A stretch of DNA of 64,000 nucleotides from JAVHYG01 sp040390025 (GTDB lineage: Bacteria; Pseudomonadota; Gammaproteobacteria; Diplorickettsiales; Diplorickettsiaceae): the NCBI GenBank assembly GCA_040390025.1, contig JAZJZD010000011.1:1-64000 (forward strand). Reading direction: 5' to 3'. A program made the position numbers and the translations under genes. The notes under the pieces are model-generated. The model worked only from the letters and a program-made list of their open reading frames with translations, searched no databases and was not told the origin of the DNA. Shown here in pieces: positions 27,586 through 36,522 of the stretch (position 1 is the stretch's first letter; each line of letters opens with the position of its first letter).

Positions 27586-28353
27586 TTGGCTCGCGATATT
27601 CAATATCTACTAGGCTATACCAAATGGGATAATTTTCTAAATGTCGTCTCGAAAGCTAGAGCTTCTTGTGAAGTTTCCGGCCATAAGGTAGCAGACCATT
27701 TTGCCGATGTCGGGAAAATGGTTGAATTAGGTTCAGGTAGTCAACGCAAAGTTGATGACATTATGCTTACTCGATATGCCTGTTATCTAATTGCACAGAA
27801 TGGCGATCCTAAAAAAACGGAGATAGCTTTTGCTCAGACTTATTTTGCGATGCAGACACGGAGAGCAGAGTTAATTGAACAGCGACTGCTTGAAGCAGAA
27901 AGAATTTCTGCGCGCAAAAAATTATCGGAAACTGAAAAAGAGCTTTCTCAAGTAATCTATGAACAAACAGGGGGGAATCAAGACTTTGCGCTTATTCGAA
28001 GCAAAGGAGACCAGGCGCTTTTTAATAAATCAACTCAATCTATGAAAGCCCGCTGGAAAGTACCAGACAATCGTCCATTAGCCGATTTTGCCCCAACAAT
28101 TATTTTGAAGGCCAAAGACTTCGCCGCGGAAATTACAATTTTCAATGCAAAAGAACATAGCATGAAAACCGAGACAGCGATTTCTACGGAGCATATCACT
28201 AATAATGAAGCCGTACGTAAAACGCTCTTGGAACGCGGCATTCGGCCGGAAATACTTACTCCTGTTGAGGACGTCAAAAAAGTTGAGCGTCGTTTGGTCT
28301 CAGAAGGTAAAAAGGCTTTAAAGAAACCAGAAATATTACCAGAAGCATTATGA
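27586..28353 (+). CDS. dinD: DinD-family protein with frameshifted start
   Basis: Homologue of DNA-damage-inducible protein D: LGYTKWDNF, ADVGKMVELGS, the hallmark RYACYLIAQNGDPKK, and QTRRAEL. The homologous frame is open upstream of the TTG at 27586, reading LICALTNNFEAHAQQT and so on, but has no usable ATG. The well-placed ATG with RBS at 27510 is out of phase: it runs ATG AAA AAT TAA, and one extra A in the A-run would restore MKKLICAL in the DinD frame. So the gene is either frameshifted, phase-variable, or starts at TTG. E. coli DinD is LexA-controlled; no LexA box was identified here. Confidence 0.75.
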   Translation: MARDIQYLLGYTKWDNFLNVVSKARASCEVSGHKVADHFADVGKMVELGSGSQRKVDDIMLTRYACYLIAQNGDPKKTEIAFAQTYFAMQTRRAELIEQRLLEAERISARKKLSETEKELSQVIYEQTGGNQDFALIRSKGDQALFNKSTQSMKARWKVPDNRPLADFAPTIILKAKDFAAEITIFNAKEHSMKTETAISTEHITNNEAVRKTLLERGIRPEILTPVEDVKKVERRLVSEGKKALKKPEILPEAL

Positions 28354-28432
28354 GGATGGGGGTATTTTTGGGGTATATTTAAAAGTCATATTTGTTAGGC
28401 CTTTACATCACAAGGCATTTATTACTTAATGT

Positions 28433-28493
28433 GATTCCCACCGCCTTTTATTTCAATACTTCCAAAACAGTCTAAAACCCCTTGTGGATAAGG
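28433..28493 (+). repeat. Right att-like repeat (partial copy of tmRNA 3' end)
   Basis: Starts with GATTCCCACCGCCT, identical to the tmRNA T-arm/acceptor. After a diverged stretch about ten bases shorter than in the left copy, it repeats 25 bases identical to 19443-19467. The terminator hairpin here is degraded (GGATAAGGA instead of a perfect stem). It marks the distal end of the ssrA island. Confidence 0.75.
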
Positions 28494-28637
28494 ACTTTTT
28501 TATTGAGTAGAGCGGCTTGGAAAGAAGTGCGAATCAGGCCTTTAGGTAGAATCTGTTTTTGGCAATTCTACCCCTAGTGACAAGGTCATTAAAAAAGAAT
28601 AGACTACCGGCTCGTTAGAAAAACATGATTAATACTT

Positions 28638-29153
28638 ATGGAAAACCTGGTTGTTGTTATCCTAGGCCTTATTGAATCACAAATTACTGATGAAGTTTTT
28701 AAGCTAGTTGCTCACAGCGGATGCAACGTAGTTGATGCGCGCGTCAATATGACAGCTACACACGTTACCATGACTTTATTGATTGGTGGGGCTTGGAATA
28801 CCGTTGCAAAATTTGAGTCAGTTATAAAAAAATATGCGGGACAGGTAATGGTTTCCCGTACACAATTTCGTTCTGCTCAGCCAGATTATTTTCCTTATTC
28901 TTCCTATATTGTAGCCCCAGATACTTCAGACGCTCTAGCTAAGCTTACCCAGTTTTTGTCGGATCATGAATTAATACTTTATAATATCCATGTAGAGTCT
29001 TACAAAGCGCCCCTAACAGAAGCCGCAATGTTAGGTATTTCATTATCTTTTGTTTTGCATGCGGATCAAATAGTGGCGGATTTCCGAGAGCACTTTATTG
29101 TATTTTGTGATGAAAATAATTTTGATGTGGCTATGGAGCCCCAGAAAAATTAA
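28638..29153 (+). CDS. gcvR: GcvR-like ACT-domain protein
   Basis: Two ACT domains in tandem: residues about 3-80 (VVILGLIESQITDEVFKLVAHSGCNVVDARVNM) and about 88-165 (YIVAPDTSDALAKLTQFLSDHELILYNI). This is the glycine-cleavage repressor GcvR architecture, a regulator that binds amino acids and partner proteins rather than DNA. The partner gcvA is not in the window. A bcp gene lies 42 bases downstream, a common gcvR-bcp arrangement in gammaproteobacteria. Confidence 0.88.
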   Translation: MENLVVVILGLIESQITDEVFKLVAHSGCNVVDARVNMTATHVTMTLLIGGAWNTVAKFESVIKKYAGQVMVSRTQFRSAQPDYFPYSSYIVAPDTSDALAKLTQFLSDHELILYNIHVESYKAPLTEAAMLGISLSFVLHADQIVADFREHFIVFCDENNFDVAMEPQKN

Positions 29154-29195
29154 TTTTATTTTATAAATTTTCTTAATTTTAAAAGTTAATTTAAT

Positions 29196-29660
29196 ATGTT
29201 AGTTATTAATAAACCTGCATCTAACTTTACGTTGCCTGCAACAAATAGCCAGACGTTTTGTTTGAAGGATTTTGTTGGTAAAAATGTTGTTTTGTATTTT
29301 TACCCTAAAGATTGCACGTCCGGATGTACACAAGAAGGCAAAGATTTTGCTGAACATTATAAGAAGTTTGCTTCACTCAATACAGTTATCTTAGGCATTT
29401 CTCGCGATACTTTAAAACTCCATATGAAGTTTAAGTCAGAACAGGGATTCCCCTTTGAACTGTTATCCGACGTGGATCAAAAGATATGTGAACTTTATGG
29501 CGTTTTAAAAGAAAAAACCATGTATGGGAAAAAAACTCGGGGTATAGAACGCAGCACTTTTTTAATTGATAAAAAAGGTATATTACGTCACGAATGGCGA
29601 AAGGTTCAAGTGCCTGGCCATGTGCAAGAAGTTTTGAAAGCAGTAGGAGAATTAGACTAG
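29196..29660 (+). CDS. bcp: Thioredoxin-dependent thiol peroxidase (Bcp/PrxQ)
   Basis: Peroxiredoxin reducing hydroperoxides. The fold starts with PASNFTLPAT. The peroxidatic cysteine is Cys44 in KDCTSGCTQE, followed by PFELLSDVDQKICELYGV and the RSTFLIDKKG strand. The second cysteine of the usual C-x4-C pair is absent (CTQEGKD), so it is likely a one-Cys type or uses another resolving thiol. The length of 154 is normal. Confidence 0.95.
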   Translation: MLVINKPASNFTLPATNSQTFCLKDFVGKNVVLYFYPKDCTSGCTQEGKDFAEHYKKFASLNTVILGISRDTLKLHMKFKSEQGFPFELLSDVDQKICELYGVLKEKTMYGKKTRGIERSTFLIDKKGILRHEWRKVQVPGHVQEVLKAVGELD

Positions 29661-29709
29661 CGCAAAATGTATTGTTATTTATTCTAAATTAAGAAAGTAA
29701 TAAGTTATT

Positions 29710-30783
29710 TTAATAATTGAGTTGTTTGGTCGAAGGCTTTTTATGAGAAATTGCACTTAGAATTGCCTTTATAACACTCGCTAAAGGAATAGCAAAAAAT
29801 ACTCCCCAAAATCCCAATAATCCCCCGAAAATTAGTACAGCAATAATGATTGTAACGGGGTGTAAATCAACGGCTTCAGAAAATAAAAAGGGCACAAGTA
29901 CATTCCCATCTAAAGTGATAATGATTGTGTAGATAGCGATAAGATAAGCGAAATGCGCACTCCAGCCCCATTGTAAAAAGCCAATAATCAAGACGGGAAT
30001 AGTGACCATAACCGCGCCGATATAAGGGATTATGACGGAAATGGCTACCAAAACGCTGAGCAACATAGCATACTGCAGTCCCAGCAATGCAAATGATAGA
30101 TAAGTGACAATCCAAACAATAAGCATTTCTAACGCTTTTCCTCGCACATAATTTCCGGTCTGTTCATACACTTCTGTCCAAACTTGTGAAATTAAGCGGC
30201 GCTTTTCAGGTAAATACTGGGTAAGCCACCCTATGATTTTATTTTTATCTAATAAAAAAAAGTAAACTAATAAAGGAACCAATACAAAATAAATAGCAAA
30301 AGCTATGATATTAGGAATGTAAATTAGAGATGCGGAAAGTATCCATTGTCCAAAATGAGTTAAGCCCGATTTAAACTGAATAATCCAGTCTTGGATTTGC
30401 GTTGCTGAAAGATAGTCAGGATAGCGTGTGGGTAGAAATAACAAAATCTCTTGACCTCGCGCCGCCATATTAGGCAATTCTGAAACTAAGTTACTAAGCT
30501 GTCGAAAAAGTAAAGGTAATAACCCGATTATCCCTAAGACAACTAAGCCGAGAAAGCTAATATAAACGCCTAAAACGGCAGGGAGTCTTGGTAAATGTAG
30601 CTTTTCTAAGTAGCTAATAGGCCATTGTAAGAGGTAAGCGATGACAATGCTGACGAATACAGGCGCTAAAATTTTTCCAAGAAACGCAAAGACGATAATA
30701 ATGAATAGTAAAAAAAGCCATAAAATGGCTAATTCCGGATCAAGAACGTATCGCGACAGCCAATTTTTAACAAGTTGCAGCAT
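29710..30783 (-). CDS. perM: AI-2E/PerM-family membrane transporter
   Basis: A multi-pass protein with about eight hydrophobic helices. The first pair spans residues 20-60, and the family block near the C-terminus includes IPYIGAVMVTIP, LDGNVLVPFLF and GGLLGFWGVFFAIPLA. These identify the AI-2E/PerM family, whose members move small molecules or protons/sodium; the substrate here is unknown. The ATG at 30783 (MLQLVKNW) fits homologues; a GTG at 30798 would add five residues. Confidence 0.88.
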   Translation of the reverse strand: MLQLVKNWLSRYVLDPELAILWLFLLFIIIVFAFLGKILAPVFVSIVIAYLLQWPISYLEKLHLPRLPAVLGVYISFLGLVVLGIIGLLPLLFRQLSNLVSELPNMAARGQEILLFLPTRYPDYLSATQIQDWIIQFKSGLTHFGQWILSASLIYIPNIIAFAIYFVLVPLLVYFFLLDKNKIIGWLTQYLPEKRRLISQVWTEVYEQTGNYVRGKALEMLIVWIVTYLSFALLGLQYAMLLSVLVAISVIIPYIGAVMVTIPVLIIGFLQWGWSAHFAYLIAIYTIIITLDGNVLVPFLFSEAVDLHPVTIIIAVLIFGGLLGFWGVFFAIPLASVIKAILSAISHKKPSTKQLNY

Positions 30784-30891
30784 AAACGACCAAATCACTA
30801 TTATGTATAGGAACTCTGGAGTCTATTGAACCATGGGGTTAAAGTCAAAGACCGCTATAAGCTTTATTCCATTCATAGAAGTACAAAAATT

Positions 30892-32469
30892 TTACTCCCA
30901 TTCAATAGTTGCCGGTGGCTTCCCTGACACATCATAAACAACGCGCGAAATACCACGTACTTCATTAATAATCCGGTTAGAGATTGTTTCTAACAAAGAA
31001 TAAGGCAGATGCGCCCAGCGAGCTGTCATAAAGTCGATAGTTTCTATTGCGCGTATGGCAATGATCGGAGCGTATTGGCGTGCATCTCCAATAACTCCGA
31101 CTGAATTAACAGGTAGAAATACACAAAAAGCTTGGTTTACCTTGTCATAGTGATTATGTTTACGTAACTCTTCTTGAAGAATAACATCGGCTTTGCGGAC
31201 TAAATCGATATTTTTTGGTGTAACTTCACCTAAAACACGTATCGCTAAGCCAGGGCCAGGAAAAGGATGCTTATAGACTAAATCCGGCGGTAAGCCTAAT
31301 TCCAATCCCAACTCGCAAACTTCATCTTTGAATAATTCTCGTAAAGGTTCTAATAGTTTCAGTTTAAGTGTATCTGGAAGTCCACCAACATTATGGTGGG
31401 ATTTTATAGCATGGGCGGCTTTTTGTGTCGTAGTGCCTGCGGATTCAATAACATCGGAGTAAATAGTTCCTTGAGCTAGCCATGCGATATCCGGATATTT
31501 ACTAGCCTCTTCTTCGAAAATTTTTACAAAAAGATTGCCGATGATTTTACGTTTTTCTTCAGGTTCGGTGATGCCAATCAATGCTTTCAAAAAACGATCA
31601 GACGCATCTATTTTTACAACTGAAATTCCCATATCATCAGCGAGTGCCTGAATCGCTGAGTCCTTATCAGTTGTTCGTAATAAGCCTGTATTAACAAAGA
31701 CACAAAGTAATTGTTTGCCAATCGCTTTGTGTAATAGGGCTGCAAGCACGGTAGAATCTACACCGCCCGATAATGCTAATAATACTTTTTCTTCCCCTAC
31801 TTTTTGTTTTATTTCCGCTATCTCATGCTCAAGAATGTAATGTGCTGTCCACGTGGATTGACAATAGCAGATGTCTTTAACAAAGCGCTGCAATATTTTT
31901 TCACCTTGTTGTGTATGTGTGACTTCCGGATGAAATTGTAAACCATAGAAATGTCGTTTTGGATCCGCCATGCCTGCGATAGGTGTATTAGATGTTTTGA
32001 GTATAGTTTCAAAATTTGGAGGGACTTGTTCAACGTGATCGCCATGACTCATCCAAACATCAAGACAAGCATTTCCTTCTTTGTCAGTAATATTCTCTAA
32101 CAATTTAATAGGTGATTCAGTTACTTTAGTGATTTTAGCTTTGGCATGGCCAAATTCACGGTGGGAGCACGGAGCTACTTTGCCTCCAAGTTGCTCGGCC
32201 ATGGTTTGCATTCCATAACAAATACCTAAAACGGGACAGCCTAACTTAAAAACTATTTCAGGCGCGCGCGGCGTTGTATCTAACGTAACCGTTTCAGGCC
32301 CGCCAGATAAGATAATGCCTTTAGGAGCGAAGGACTGAATTTCAGATTCAATCATATCAAAGGGGTGGACTTCACAATAGACATGCAGGTCACGAATACG
32401 TCGCGCAATAAGTGGCGTGTATTGCGAGCCAAAATCTAAAATTAGAATGCGTTCTTGAGGGATAGTCAT
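30892..32469 (-). CDS. guaA: GMP synthase (glutamine-hydrolysing)
   Basis: Converts XMP to GMP. The N-terminal class I amidotransferase has LILDFGSQYT, nucleophile Cys in LGICYGMQ near residue 83, and QFHPEV. The ATP-pyrophosphatase domain has LALSGGVDSTV near 235. The C-terminal dimerisation domain ends in the invariant PPATIEWE. The length of 525 is full. It lies 75 bases after guaB on the same strand, the classical guaBA operon. Confidence 0.97.
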   Translation of the reverse strand: MTIPQERILILDFGSQYTPLIARRIRDLHVYCEVHPFDMIESEIQSFAPKGIILSGGPETVTLDTTPRAPEIVFKLGCPVLGICYGMQTMAEQLGGKVAPCSHREFGHAKAKITKVTESPIKLLENITDKEGNACLDVWMSHGDHVEQVPPNFETILKTSNTPIAGMADPKRHFYGLQFHPEVTHTQQGEKILQRFVKDICYCQSTWTAHYILEHEIAEIKQKVGEEKVLLALSGGVDSTVLAALLHKAIGKQLLCVFVNTGLLRTTDKDSAIQALADDMGISVVKIDASDRFLKALIGITEPEEKRKIIGNLFVKIFEEEASKYPDIAWLAQGTIYSDVIESAGTTTQKAAHAIKSHHNVGGLPDTLKLKLLEPLRELFKDEVCELGLELGLPPDLVYKHPFPGPGLAIRVLGEVTPKNIDLVRKADVILQEELRKHNHYDKVNQAFCVFLPVNSVGVIGDARQYAPIIAIRAIETIDFMTARWAHLPYSLLETISNRIINEVRGISRVVYDVSGKPPATIEWE

Positions 32470-32544
32470 GGGTAATCTATGCTCCGCTTTTTATTTAAGG
32501 TTTAATTGCAAGAAGTCTAATGATAGGGTCTAACAATGCATTTT

Positions 32545-34005
32545 TTAACTTTCTCTAAAATAGTTAGGCGCCTCTTTCGTAATGCTTACATCATGTACAT
32601 GACTTTCACGCATCCCTGCAGTAGTTACTTTTATGAACTGAGCTTTTTTATGCAGCTCATCGATATTTCTGCTTCCAGTATATCCCATACCTGCACGTAC
32701 TCCTCCTAATAAATGATGAATGACTGTTTGTAAAGATCCCTTATAGGGAATACGGCCTTCTATTCCCTCAGGAACTAATTTACTTAATTCGATGCTGTCT
32801 TGAAAATAACGGTCCGATGAACCTTGTTGCATTGCTCCTAAAGAGCCCATGCCGCGATAGGTTTTATAAGGCTGCCCTTGGTATAGTTCTATTTCTCCCG
32901 GAGCTTCTTCAGTACCTGCAAAGAGGCTACCAATCATTACAGCATGTGCACCAGCGGCTAGCGCTTTACAGAGGTCGCCCGAATAACGAATCCCACCATC
33001 GGCAATAATGGAAACAGATTTTCCTTTTAGAGCAGTAGCAACCTCCATAATGGCGGTAATCTGGGGCGTACCAACCCCGGTTACGATACGTGTGGTACAA
33101 ATAGAGCCAGGACCTACCCCTACTTTTACAGCATTTGCACCGACATCTGCTAAAGCTTTTGCTGCCGCTGCTGTTGCAATATTGCCGGCAATAATAGGTA
33201 TCTCAGGATATTCTTTTTTTATGTCACGAACTATATTAATAACGCTTTGTGAATGCCCATGTGCAGTATCAACACAAAGAATATCAACCCCTGCGTTTAT
33301 TAAAATAGCGGCACGTTCTTTTGAGCCAGGGCCAACGCCTATGGCTGCACCGACACGTAGTTGACCTTGCTTATCTTTAGTTGCTAGAGGTTTTTCTTTG
33401 GCTTTTTGTAGATCTTTTGCCGTGATAAGCCCACAGCAATGAAAGTCTTTATCAACAATTAGAATTTTTTCTAAACGATGTTGGCGTAATAAATTTATAA
33501 TTTCTTCAGGAGACGCTTCTTCTTTTACAGTGATTAATCGTTCTTTAGGGGTCATAATCTCAGAAACAGGACGCGCTAAGTCTTTTTCAAACTGACTATC
33601 GCGGTGTGTAACAATTCCTACCAGTTGTTTGTTTTTAATAACAGGGACGCCTGAGATAAAGTTGGCTGACATTATCTCTAATAGTTCCCGTAATGTTGCT
33701 TCGGGTTCAATAGTGATGGGATTTTTGACGATACCACTTTCGAAGTTTTTTACTTTTTTGACTTCGCCTGCTTGTGCTTCTGGAGACATGTTTTTATGTA
33801 TGATTCCCAGCCCTCCTTCTTGCGCTAAAGCAATAGCGAGCTTTGCTTCCGTCACAGTATCCATGGCCGCAGAAATTAAAGGACTGTTTAGAAGAATGTT
33901 GGCAGTCAGCTGTGTAGTTAGCGTGACGTCCTTAGGTAATACTTCCGAATGATCGGGAAGTAACAATACATCATCAAAGGTTAACCCTTCTTGAATCATT
34001 TTCAT
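32545..34005 (-). CDS. guaB: Inosine-5'-monophosphate dehydrogenase
   Basis: Oxidises IMP to XMP, the committed step to GMP. TFDDVLLLP opens the barrel, two CBS domains occupy about residues 95-205, the catalytic cysteine is in GPGSICTTRIVTGVG, and the flap holds GMGSLGAM. The length of 486 is normal. Expression is probably driven from the roughly 190-base region shared with the divergent regulator gene at 34197. Confidence 0.97.
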   Translation of the reverse strand: MKMIQEGLTFDDVLLLPDHSEVLPKDVTLTTQLTANILLNSPLISAAMDTVTEAKLAIALAQEGGLGIIHKNMSPEAQAGEVKKVKNFESGIVKNPITIEPEATLRELLEIMSANFISGVPVIKNKQLVGIVTHRDSQFEKDLARPVSEIMTPKERLITVKEEASPEEIINLLRQHRLEKILIVDKDFHCCGLITAKDLQKAKEKPLATKDKQGQLRVGAAIGVGPGSKERAAILINAGVDILCVDTAHGHSQSVINIVRDIKKEYPEIPIIAGNIATAAAAKALADVGANAVKVGVGPGSICTTRIVTGVGTPQITAIMEVATALKGKSVSIIADGGIRYSGDLCKALAAGAHAVMIGSLFAGTEEAPGEIELYQGQPYKTYRGMGSLGAMQQGSSDRYFQDSIELSKLVPEGIEGRIPYKGSLQTVIHHLLGGVRAGMGYTGSRNIDELHKKAQFIKVTTAGMRESHVHDVSITKEAPNYFRES

Positions 34006-34196
34006 ACAATTTAGTGTCGATTAAAATTTGCTAAAAGGTACCTTATTGCGCTCCCTAAAGTCTAGTGCTGAAAGCACATAGGGGTTTTTAGAGTAATAGT
34101 GTTAGGGCAAATTTCTTATCTATTTTTAGTTAACTATATGAGTTAAAATAGTTTTTTATCATTAATAAATATCTGTTCACAAGGAGACTTACGATT

Positions 34197-34880
34197 ATGT
34201 GCCAGACATTACTTCAGCGTAACTTGGATACACCCGGAGCAAGGCTTAAATATCTTCGTTCAATACTACAGCTTACTCGAGCCGAAATAGAAGAAAAATA
34301 TAAGTTGCCAGAGATTACTTTAAAGTCTTGGGAGAATGGGACGAATAAGCTTACTAAAAATGGTCTTAAGCGTTGTATTGCGGTTTATCAAAGTAAAGGT
34401 TTAATTGTTGATGAGCGTTGGATAACTGACGGAGAAGGGCTGGATCCCACCGTTAGACGTTCTTTAGAGCACTATTTTTCTATGCCGAGTGATGCAGAAT
34501 TACCGGTAGAAGAAGATGAAGATCTTGCTATGATAAGCGATGCTAAGAAGTTTAGAGATCTTTATTCCAATGCAGTGATTATGATGGTTACAAATAATGA
34601 AATGAGTCCTTACTATGAATCGGGTAGTTATGTGGGCGGAATATTAAAAGAAGATGCCAAAGACTGGGAGAAGCTTGTTGGTAAGGATTGTATTATTCAT
34701 TTAAAAGATGGAGGTCAGTATTTTAGACGTGTTTATCAAGATTCTTTAGGCCGCTATAACATCGCTTGTGTAAATCCTACTGTAGCTGCGGATCAACCCG
34801 TTATGTATGCGCCAGATATTAAAGGATTAGCACAAGTGATCTGGATTCGGAAACGAGACGTGCTTCGCGAAAAGATGTAA
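34197..34880 (+). CDS. HTH regulator with S24-like domain lacking the catalytic lysine
   Basis: Residues about 10-70 form a helix-turn-helix of XRE type (ARLKYLRSILQLTRAEIEEKYKLPEITLKSWENG). Residues about 115-220 resemble the LexA/S24 domain: EMSPYYESGSYV matches the serine region, but the position of the general-base lysine (usually VKR) reads FRRV, so self-cleavage is unlikely. It is preceded by a clear RBS (AAGGAG). It may be a small-molecule- or partner-controlled repressor. The target is unknown. Confidence 0.7.
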   Translation: MCQTLLQRNLDTPGARLKYLRSILQLTRAEIEEKYKLPEITLKSWENGTNKLTKNGLKRCIAVYQSKGLIVDERWITDGEGLDPTVRRSLEHYFSMPSDAELPVEEDEDLAMISDAKKFRDLYSNAVIMMVTNNEMSPYYESGSYVGGILKEDAKDWEKLVGKDCIIHLKDGGQYFRRVYQDSLGRYNIACVNPTVAADQPVMYAPDIKGLAQVIWIRKRDVLREKM

Positions 34881-34905
34881 ATCAAAAAAAGCTAATCGAA
34901 AGTAT

Positions 34906-35403
34906 TTAATTTAGAAAAAATTGCTTGGTATCTTTTTCGATAATTTTAATGAGGTCATGCTTAAGTCTACCAAGTTTGGCATAATATTTTTTTAGAAAAG
35001 CATAATGATCAAATTTGGAGTACCCCGTGGCAAGCATGACCATATATCTTAAATGCCTTTTTTGATGAATGAGGAGCAGGCCGTTTTGTATACCAAATAA
35101 ACGTCGTTGTTGCATGACTTCATTTCCACGGGAATTGATATAATCAAGTTCTGAAAAAGGGACTATGTTTCGTTGAGAAAATATTTTAGCTATGATGACA
35201 GGATCACTTTTAGCTAATTGTTTTTTATAAAGATGATCTTGCCATTCTGGAAGTGATGAGATAGAGGTTAATTTTTTTGCAGTAGTACTTCCTAAGCCTA
35301 CGGCAAAGTAATCAATGGAGCCAAGCTTAAAGGCATTGATGTAATCAAGGAAGATAGCTCTTGTTGAGACCGTAATGATGGGCGTGTAGTGATATTGGTG
35401 CAT
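34906..35403 (-). CDS. LuxR-type autoinducer-binding domain without HTH
   Basis: The 165-residue protein corresponds to the N-terminal acyl-homoserine-lactone-binding domain of LuxR regulators: DYFAVGLGSTT, EWQDHLYKKQLAKSDPVI, VPFSELDYI and the FGIQNGLLLIHQKR strand. It stops where the LuxR helix-turn-helix should begin, and no HTH is found in any frame downstream. Several ligand-pocket aromatics (the PFxW tryptophan) are replaced. It is convergent with the S24-like regulator, 26 bases apart. The role is unknown; a ligand sensor or dominant-negative partner is inference. Confidence 0.6.
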   Translation of the reverse strand: MHQYHYTPIITVSTRAIFLDYINAFKLGSIDYFAVGLGSTTAKKLTSISSLPEWQDHLYKKQLAKSDPVIIAKIFSQRNIVPFSELDYINSRGNEVMQQRRLFGIQNGLLLIHQKRHLRYMVMLATGYSKFDHYAFLKKYYAKLGRLKHDLIKIIEKDTKQFFLN

Positions 35404-35582
35404 AATAGTTTATTGCTAGGGTTATGTTTGTGCGTTAGATATTTAATTTTTTAAGTTTCTTTGAAGGGAGAGCAGGAGTAAAAGTTAGTATTTTTAGTAT
35501 TTACATGCTATAAACCCTGAAATTTATTATTTTATTATACTATTATATTAACAGATAGTTCTATCTGTTTGGATATAGCCCT

Positions 35583-36371
35583 ATGTTTCCAGATTATCAA
35601 GCCAATAGTAAGCCGCTTGTCATTGCTCATCGAGGCGGGGCAGGTTTGTGGCCCGAAAATACTTTATTTGCATTACAGGAAGCTGCAAAATTAGGAGCAG
35701 ATTTAAGCGAAATCGATATTCATATGAGCCGCGATGGCGCCTTAATAGCTATTCATGATGAAAGTGTAGATCGCACAACAAACGGCAAGGGTTTGGTTAA
35801 AGAGTTAACATTAGCGGAATTGAAAAAGTTAGATGCAGGATATCAATGGACTAATGACGAAGGTCAGACTTTCCCCTTTAGAGGGCGTGGTATCACAATT
35901 CCTTCCCTAAGTGAGATTTTTTCTGCGTTTCCAAGGCAAGTTATTAGTTTAGAGATAAAACAAGATGATCCGCCTATTGCTGCCGCCCTTCGAGAATCCA
36001 TTAATCGCTATGGTAAGGAAAAACAAGTTTTAGTTTCTGCTTTTAATGCGCGCACGATGAAAGTCTTTCGAAGACTTTGCCCTAAAATTGCCAATGCAGC
36101 TTCTGATTCCGAAGTCCAGCGCTTCTCAAAGCTAAGTAGAATGTATTTAGCTAGAGCTTTTTCTGTAAAGGCGAGTGCTTTTGAAGTTCCTTTAGATAAA
36201 GTGACCCCACTTTTTATAAAGGCCGCCCATAAGAAAAATAAGCGTGTTGACGTTTGGACGGTTAATGAAGTTGAAGATATGGAGCGCTTGTTAGCCTGGG
36301 GAGCCGATGGCATTTTAACGGACTTTCCGGATAGGCTGCTTAATTTGTTGAAAGCGAGTAATTCTCCTTAA
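35583..36371 (+). CDS. ugpQ: Glycerophosphodiester phosphodiesterase
   Basis: Cleaves glycerophosphodiesters to glycerol 3-phosphate and alcohol. GDPD motifs are complete: AHRGG and PENT (catalytic His with Arg), EIDIHMSRDG (metal Glu/Asp), HDESVDRTTNGKG (second catalytic His), ISLEIK, and the C-terminal VDVWTVNE and GADGILTDFPD. The 262 residues have no signal peptide, so the cytoplasmic UgpQ type is likely rather than periplasmic GlpQ. Confidence 0.93.
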   Translation: MFPDYQANSKPLVIAHRGGAGLWPENTLFALQEAAKLGADLSEIDIHMSRDGALIAIHDESVDRTTNGKGLVKELTLAELKKLDAGYQWTNDEGQTFPFRGRGITIPSLSEIFSAFPRQVISLEIKQDDPPIAAALRESINRYGKEKQVLVSAFNARTMKVFRRLCPKIANAASDSEVQRFSKLSRMYLARAFSVKASAFEVPLDKVTPLFIKAAHKKNKRVDVWTVNEVEDMERLLAWGADGILTDFPDRLLNLLKASNSP

Positions 36372-36446
36372 ATTCTCTAACTCTTTAGGGTTTAATGGCT
36401 TCTGCCATCTCCTTCCATCAGCGCTAGTGTCGTGCCACTAAGTCTG

Positions 36447-36452
36447 TATAAT
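36447..36452 (+). promoter_or_regulatory. Possible -10 box upstream of ndk
   Basis: A TATAAT hexamer sits in the 299-base gap before ndk, upstream of the palindromic repeat. No convincing -35 element is seen. Confidence 0.3.
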
Positions 36453-36522
36453 GCTCTGTATAGTATCCGTTATGAAAATTGCGAGCGCGCAACTTAACTT
36501 AGGGTGGGTATTAATTTGGACA

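Larger units (their letters stand above)
19405..28493. mobile_element. Genomic island in ssrA carrying a type I restriction system
   Basis: The segment is bounded by two copies of the tmRNA 3' end with its downstream flank (19405-19475 and 28433-28493). Between them are hsdM, a BRO-N gene, a DUF2130 gene, hsdS, hsdR and dinD, all accessory, while housekeeping genes resume on both sides (smpB left, gcvR right). ssrA is a well-known integration target. No integrase or excisionase is recognisable, so the island appears immobile or was mobilised in trans. Confidence 0.75.

Noticed and set aside
32817..33952. Plus-strand open frames inside guaB
   Set aside because: They are antisense shadows of the well-conserved guaB gene.
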